From positions 62,001 through 126,000 of the forward strand of contig JAMOAB010000175.1 in NCBI GenBank assembly GCA_023621995.1: DNA of 64,000 nt, read 5' to 3'. Made by a program: the position numbers and the translations under genes. Each line of letters begins with the position of its first letter. Within the stretch, counting starts at the first letter, position 1. The DNA is from Bacillota bacterium (GTDB lineage: Bacteria; Bacillota; Clostridia; Caldicoprobacterales; Xylanivirgaceae). The notes beneath the pieces are model-generated. The model did not search any database. It saw only the letters and a program-made list of their open reading frames with translations, and had not been told where the DNA came from. Of this stretch, positions 59,299 through 64,000 are shown in pieces.

Positions 59299-61731
59299 TT
59301 AATCTCGTTCTTTTAATGTCTTTATCTTGCTTTCATAGAAATCAGCTAACTCAGCTGCATACTCTTCAGTATAACCTTGACTATATACCCTACATGATGC
59401 ATTATCATTATCTGGCAGTATCAATGCCCAGCCTTTTCTATGATTTATTTTAATACCTTCATCTAATTCCATACTACTTGAATCTAACTCATCATCTTCT
59501 ATAAGGGAACGAATTATTCTACCTTTCCACTCCCAAGGACAATTGATCTTTCTTTGCTCCATGTAATAGTATGGTATTTGGTTCATCAATTTTGACAAGC
59601 TAATCTTTTCTTTGGCAAGAACATCTAATATCTTTATCGTCAGACCATTGCAATCAAAATATAATCTAAATATATTATGGGCATCTTCTCCAACAATATT
59701 GGCATATATGGCCTCCATAATAGATTGTTTAGAAGTCTTTGTCCTTATAACATTGCCCCTGTATTTTTTAGCAATATCCTCTATAATATTAGGAGCAGTA
59801 TATGGTGCTACCACATTACATCCCTTATGATTTTTTAAGCAAATTAAAGTTATAAGTGTAAGAAGCCTTTCATCTTTTATGACGCTTCCCCTTTCATCAT
59901 ACAATATCATCTGCTCACCATCATCAAACAAGTCAATCCCAATATCATATTCCCCTGTATATATAGTATCTTTAAAGCTATCTTCATTTTTTGCATATCC
60001 TACGGTACATCCTAGTTTGGTCAAAATCTCTTCAAGTATATAAGACACCAAACTTTCATTTTTTATTAGAATCTTAAATGTCCTTGATCTTATATTGTCA
60101 ATGTCTATCCAATCTATTACCTCTCCCATATAAAAATCGAGACTATCTCTTATCGTCTTTACAGCCTTGATCTTATGATGAGGTTGTATATGAAAATCAT
60201 CTTTCAAAAATATATTTTGTATCTTACGTTCTTGATCTGGAGAAATATTTATTCCGTTTTTCCCCATGAATTGGATGTTTAAATAATCATCATACTGGAG
60301 TAATATGCGAACACCACCATCTAACCCTAATCTATTTATTGAATAGCGCAATACCGGAGTTGATAGCTCTCCAAGATCAAATACCTCAATTCCTACTGAC
60401 AACATTCCCGATATGATGCTATGTTTGATCATTTTACTGGCATATTTATCATCACTAACTACACCTATTCGCCCACCTAGTTTAACCGTTGAGCCATATG
60501 CAGCTCCTAATCTAGATGAAAATTGAGGGCTTATATCTACTATAGCCTGTCCTATAACTCCATCCTGTCTAAACAGCACCTTCTCATGCCTATTTCCCCA
60601 CACTATATTTTCTTTTATTATCATTTCATCGCCAATACTTTTATATGGCCATATCTTGACATGTGGTTTTACCACTGTCTCTTCACCAATAGAACATCCA
60701 TCCCCTATAACAGTATTCTCATATATCCTAGCTCGCCGTTGTATATTTACTTTATTGCAGATAGCAGTTCCTTTAATTTCTGCCTCCCTTCCAATAGCAG
60801 TATTATTCCATACTATCGATTTGGCAATATTACTTGATTCGCCTACTATATTCTTTTTTCCCAGTACAGCATAAGGACCTATATGCACATTTGCACCAAT
60901 GTAATTCTGTTCACCGATGTAACATGGTGCCTCTATTACAGCAGTAGGATGAATATCGCAATCCTTACCTATCCATATATCCTTCCCTATATTCTTTAAA
61001 TCACCTTCTATATCAATACCTTTTATCTTTCCTTCAAGAATATCAAAATGGGCTTTAAGATATGTCTCAGGATTCCCTATATCACACCAGTATTCTTCTG
61101 TTATATAGCCATATATAGGTTGTCTATCTTTTAAGAGCATAGGAAATAGATCCTTGCTAAAGTCAAACTTTACACCTGGCTCAATATATTCAAGAACTTC
61201 TGGCTCTAATATATATATACCCGTATTAACAGTGTCACTAAAGACTTCACCCCAATTTGGCTTCTCTAAAAATCTAGTTATTTCCCCTTCCCTATTTGTG
61301 ATGACAACTCCATACTCTAGTGGAATCTCCACTCTCTTCAGAACTAACGTGGCTATAGCACCTTTTTCTCTATGAAACTCTATTGCTTTCGATATATCTA
61401 TATCCGTCAAAGCATCACCACTTATTACAATAAATGTCTCTTCTAAAAAATGTTCTCCATTTTTTACACTACCTGCAGTTCCAAGTGGTTTATCTTCTAT
61501 GAAATATTCTAAATTTACACCAAATTCTTTTCCTCTACCATAATAATTTTCTATTATGTGAGGAAGATATTGGAGGGTAACTCCTATATCCTTTATATTA
61601 TGTTTTCTCAAAAGTTCTATGCTATACGTCATTACTGGCTTATTCATGATAGTTACCATCGGTTTTGGCAGATCACATGTAAGTGGTCTTAATCTTGAAC
61701 CTTCTCCACCTGCCATTATAATCCCCTTCAA
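59299..61731 (-). CDS. Sugar nucleotidyltransferase / phosphomannomutase-like fusion
   Basis: 'GIIMAGGEGSRLRPLTCDLPKPMVTIMNKP'; left-handed beta-helix repeats; C-terminal PMM-like region. TTG at 61731 after GAAAGGATG is a likely start (track: 61770). Confidence 0.92.
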   Translation of the reverse strand: MKGIIMAGGEGSRLRPLTCDLPKPMVTIMNKPVMTYSIELLRKHNIKDIGVTLQYLPHIIENYYGRGKEFGVNLEYFIEDKPLGTAGSVKNGEHFLEETFIVISGDALTDIDISKAIEFHREKGAIATLVLKRVEIPLEYGVVITNREGEITRFLEKPNWGEVFSDTVNTGIYILEPEVLEYIEPGVKFDFSKDLFPMLLKDRQPIYGYITEEYWCDIGNPETYLKAHFDILEGKIKGIDIEGDLKNIGKDIWIGKDCDIHPTAVIEAPCYIGEQNYIGANVHIGPYAVLGKKNIVGESSNIAKSIVWNNTAIGREAEIKGTAICNKVNIQRRARIYENTVIGDGCSIGEETVVKPHVKIWPYKSIGDEMIIKENIVWGNRHEKVLFRQDGVIGQAIVDISPQFSSRLGAAYGSTVKLGGRIGVVSDDKYASKMIKHSIISGMLSVGIEVFDLGELSTPVLRYSINRLGLDGGVRILLQYDDYLNIQFMGKNGINISPDQERKIQNIFLKDDFHIQPHHKIKAVKTIRDSLDFYMGEVIDWIDIDNIRSRTFKILIKNESLVSYILEEILTKLGCTVGYAKNEDSFKDTIYTGEYDIGIDLFDDGEQMILYDERGSVIKDERLLTLITLICLKNHKGCNVVAPYTAPNIIEDIAKKYRGNVIRTKTSKQSIMEAIYANIVGEDAHNIFRLYFDCNGLTIKILDVLAKEKISLSKLMNQIPYYYMEQRKINCPWEWKGRIIRSLIEDDELDSSSMELDEGIKINHRKGWALILPDNDNASCRVYSQGYTEEYAAELADFYESKIKTLKERD

Positions 61732-62017
61732 TACTATCATCCTTTCTCTATAAAATCCTGTCTCTTGCAATTAGACGTCAATTCGCAATACAATATCATA
61801 ACGGTATAGGCCTGTGTCTGTCCATGATATATCCCTAATATTTACAATTATTTAAGTTCAATACTAAACATATTAGTCTATGAACTTGAACTTCTTACTA
61901 ATTAGCTACGCCCTTTAAATATACTCTTTGTATTTTCCCAAATCGCGAATTGAATTAACAAAATAACATTATTAGTATGCGTATAGCTCAACATGCTTAT
62001 TCAAGCATTAGAAATGC

Positions 62018-62055
62018 AAAAAATAGAGTGGTCTCAATCGACCACTCTATTTTTT
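62018..62055 (-). terminator. Rho-independent terminator after codY
   Basis: AAAAAATAGAGTGGTC-TCAATC-GACCACTCTATTTTTT. Confidence 0.92.
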
Positions 62056-62811
62056 TATCTCATTAAATAATTTGTCATTAAGTATTTTAATGTATGTTCC
62101 CTTCATGCCTAAAGAACGAGATTCTATTACTCCCGCACTCTCTAGCTTTCGTAGGGCATTAACTATTACAGAACGAGTAATACCAATTCTATCTGCCACC
62201 TTACTAGCTACCAGCAATCCTTCTGTGCCATCTAATTCTTCTAGTATATATACAATTGCTTCCAATTCAGAATATGATAGAGTTGAAACTGCCATCCGTA
62301 CATTGCTTAGTTTTCTTGCCTCTTCTTCTATCTCCTCCGATTCAGCACGTAATATCTCCATACCAACTATAGTAGCACCATACTCTGCCAAGACAATATC
62401 ATCTTCTGTAAATACTTTATTTCCCCTCTCAAATAATATGGTACCTAGACGATTACCACCACAGAAAACAGGAACAATGGCAAATAGCCTTGACCCAATT
62501 CCCATATTTATATCTAAATCCTTTAATATATCTTGAACATTGTATAACGTCTCTTTTAACTGTAAAACCTTGTCATTACATATATCATTTAATTTATAGT
62601 CAGCAGTAAAATATTTGTATATGCGTGAATTACTAAGATCATCCCATAGCCCATACCCTAATACCTTACCACTTCTGCTTATGACAAACACATTGCATTC
62701 TAGTATTTCATTTAGTGTATTACATAAATCTGAAAATAGAACAGGATTTGGGCCAGAGTTTTGTAAAAAACTATTTAGCCTTCTAGTCTTTTCAAGTAGC
62801 GTACTGGGCAT
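62047..62811 (-). CDS. codY: GTP-sensing transcriptional repressor CodY
   Basis: '[16 protein letters not shown]', C-terminal wHTH '[43 protein letters not shown]'. Confidence 0.98.
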   Translation of the reverse strand: MPSTLLEKTRRLNSFLQNSGPNPVLFSDLCNTLNEILECNVFVISRSGKVLGYGLWDDLSNSRIYKYFTADYKLNDICNDKVLQLKETLYNVQDILKDLDINMGIGSRLFAIVPVFCGGNRLGTILFERGNKVFTEDDIVLAEYGATIVGMEILRAESEEIEEEARKLSNVRMAVSTLSYSELEAIVYILEELDGTEGLLVASKVADRIGITRSVIVNALRKLESAGVIESRSLGMKGTYIKILNDKLFNEIKK

Positions 62812-62898
62812 TCAATTCACTCCCTAATCAAGGTAGATTTTTAGATTGTACATACCTATTTAATTTCTAAATAAATTGCTTCTACCACAACTTTAATT

Positions 62899-64000
62899 TT
62901 ATAATATATATTTTCTTAAATCATTTTCCTTGATTGTATCATGCAACTTACTCCTAACATATTCAGCATCTATTACTACCTCTTGCCCTTTTAATTCATC
63001 AGCACTAAAGGATATATCTTCCATTACCTGTTCTAATATAGTATGAAGCCTTCTTGCTCCAATATTCTCTTTTGTCTGATTCATAAAAAATGCCACACTT
63101 GCTATGGACTCAATAGCATCTTCTGTAAACTTAACTTTAACATCTTCAACTTCCATAAGGGCAATCTGCTGCTTTATTATAGCATTTTCCGGTTGCACTA
63201 AAATCATTTTAAAGTCTTCTTCTGAGAGATTATCAAGCTCTACCTGGATGGGAAATCTGCCCTGCAACTCAGGTATCAAATCAGAGATCTTGGATACATG
63301 AAATGCACCGGCAGCGATAAACAAAATATAATCTGTCTTAACTGGACCATATTTAGTCATAACAGTAGTCCCTTCAACAATAGGCAAAATATCCCTTTGG
63401 ACACCTTCACGAGATACATCTGGTCCACTACCTGACTCTTTTCCTGCTATCTTATCTATCTCATCTAAAAATATTATACCTCTCTGTTCAACAGCTTCTA
63501 TGGCATTATCAATTACTTCATCCATATCTATTAATTTTTGAGCTTCTTCTTGTTCAAATATCTTCCTAGCTTCCGCTACAGTTGCCTTTTTCTTTTTCAT
63601 TTGCTTTGGAAAAAGATTGTCGAATACATCTTGCATCTGTAACATTATATCTTCATTGCCCACACCTGGAATAAATCCGATGGGCGGCTGAGAGTCTTCC
63701 ACTTCTATTTCTATGACAGTATCTTCTAATTTTCCCTCTCTTAATAGTTTCCTAAATTTCTCTCTAGTTCCAGACATTGTACGTTCTCTTTCATGGTTAG
63801 ATTCTTCTTCATGGTCATCTGCTGGCGCAAATAGGGCAAAAGGAGTTTGCTCTTTCCTTTTTTTAGTAGGTAATAATGTGTCTAATATTCTCTCTTCAGC
63901 AGCAACTCTAGCTTTGTCTTCTACATCTTTCATACTCTGTCTTTTTGTCATTCTGACTGATTCTTCCACTAAATCCCTTATCATGGCTTCCACATCACGC
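62899..64000 (-). CDS. hslU: ATP-dependent protease ATPase subunit HslU, N-terminus beyond the window
   Basis: I-domain plus 'GIIFLDEIDKIAGKESGSGPDVSREGVQRDILPIVEG'; reading frame stays open to the right edge. Confidence 0.97.
   Translation of the reverse strand, partial: RDVEAMIRDLVEESVRMTKRQSMKDVEDKARVAAEERILDTLLPTKKRKEQTPFALFAPADDHEEESNHERERTMSGTREKFRKLLREGKLEDTVIEIEVEDSQPPIGFIPGVGNEDIMLQMQDVFDNLFPKQMKKKKATVAEARKIFEQEEAQKLIDMDEVIDNAIEAVEQRGIIFLDEIDKIAGKESGSGPDVSREGVQRDILPIVEGTTVMTKYGPVKTDYILFIAAGAFHVSKISDLIPELQGRFPIQVELDNLSEEDFKMILVQPENAIIKQQIALMEVEDVKVKFTEDAIESIASVAFFMNQTKENIGARRLHTILEQVMEDISFSADELKGQEVVIDAEYVRSKLHDTIKENDLRKYIL

Noticed and set aside
1-64000. CRISPR arrays, prophage, transposases, rRNA or tRNA genes
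   Set aside because: No regularly spaced repeats, integrase/transposase ORFs or recognisable rRNA/tRNA sequence were seen; tRNAs would need tRNAscan-SE to exclude formally.

Overview
This 64 kb AT-rich chromosomal window looks like a spore-forming anaerobic Firmicute (Clostridia-like). All but one of the convincing genes are on the minus strand. Reading from the right edge, the main blocks are: hslU (truncated) and codY; a nucleotidyltransferase/phosphomannomutase fusion; RNase J; mltG; trmR and a U32 peptidase; a SpoVD/PBP2-type transpeptidase; sigK (uninterrupted); yqeG and aroE; a compact type IV pilus-like operon (pilB, pilC, four class III-type prepilins, a PilX/GspK-like protein, a PilM-like protein); aroK, an endonuclease IV-like TIM barrel, aroQ and efp; spoIIIAA-AH; asp23/amaP/DUF2273; nusB; a Kae1/TsaD-like paralogue; folD, xseA, xseB, ispA and a DUF212 PAP2-like gene; an OLE-type large structured RNA with its partner gene oapA; dxs, tlyA, nadK, argR, recN, spoIVB, spo0A and spoIIM; a GH20-like enzyme; an ACT/PFL pair; punA, dacF, scpA, scpB, ytfJ, dacB and rluB; and a biotin-dependent Na+ pump decarboxylase operon. 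The most notable observations are: (1) an unannotated ~590-nt OLE RNA at about 28247-28837 with its own sigma-A-like promoter, a 10-bp terminal stem and a 32-bp perfect palindromic hairpin; (2) two sporulation genes (dacF, spoIIM) whose Shine-Dalgarno sequences are buried in hairpins that would form only on read-through mRNA; (3) a Gfo/Idh/MocA pseudogene reduced to its two ends; (4) a hybrid decarboxylase operon carrying two different carboxyltransferase subunits; (5) a prepilin with Asp in place of the invariant Glu5. Protein calls come from reading the translations, with no database search.
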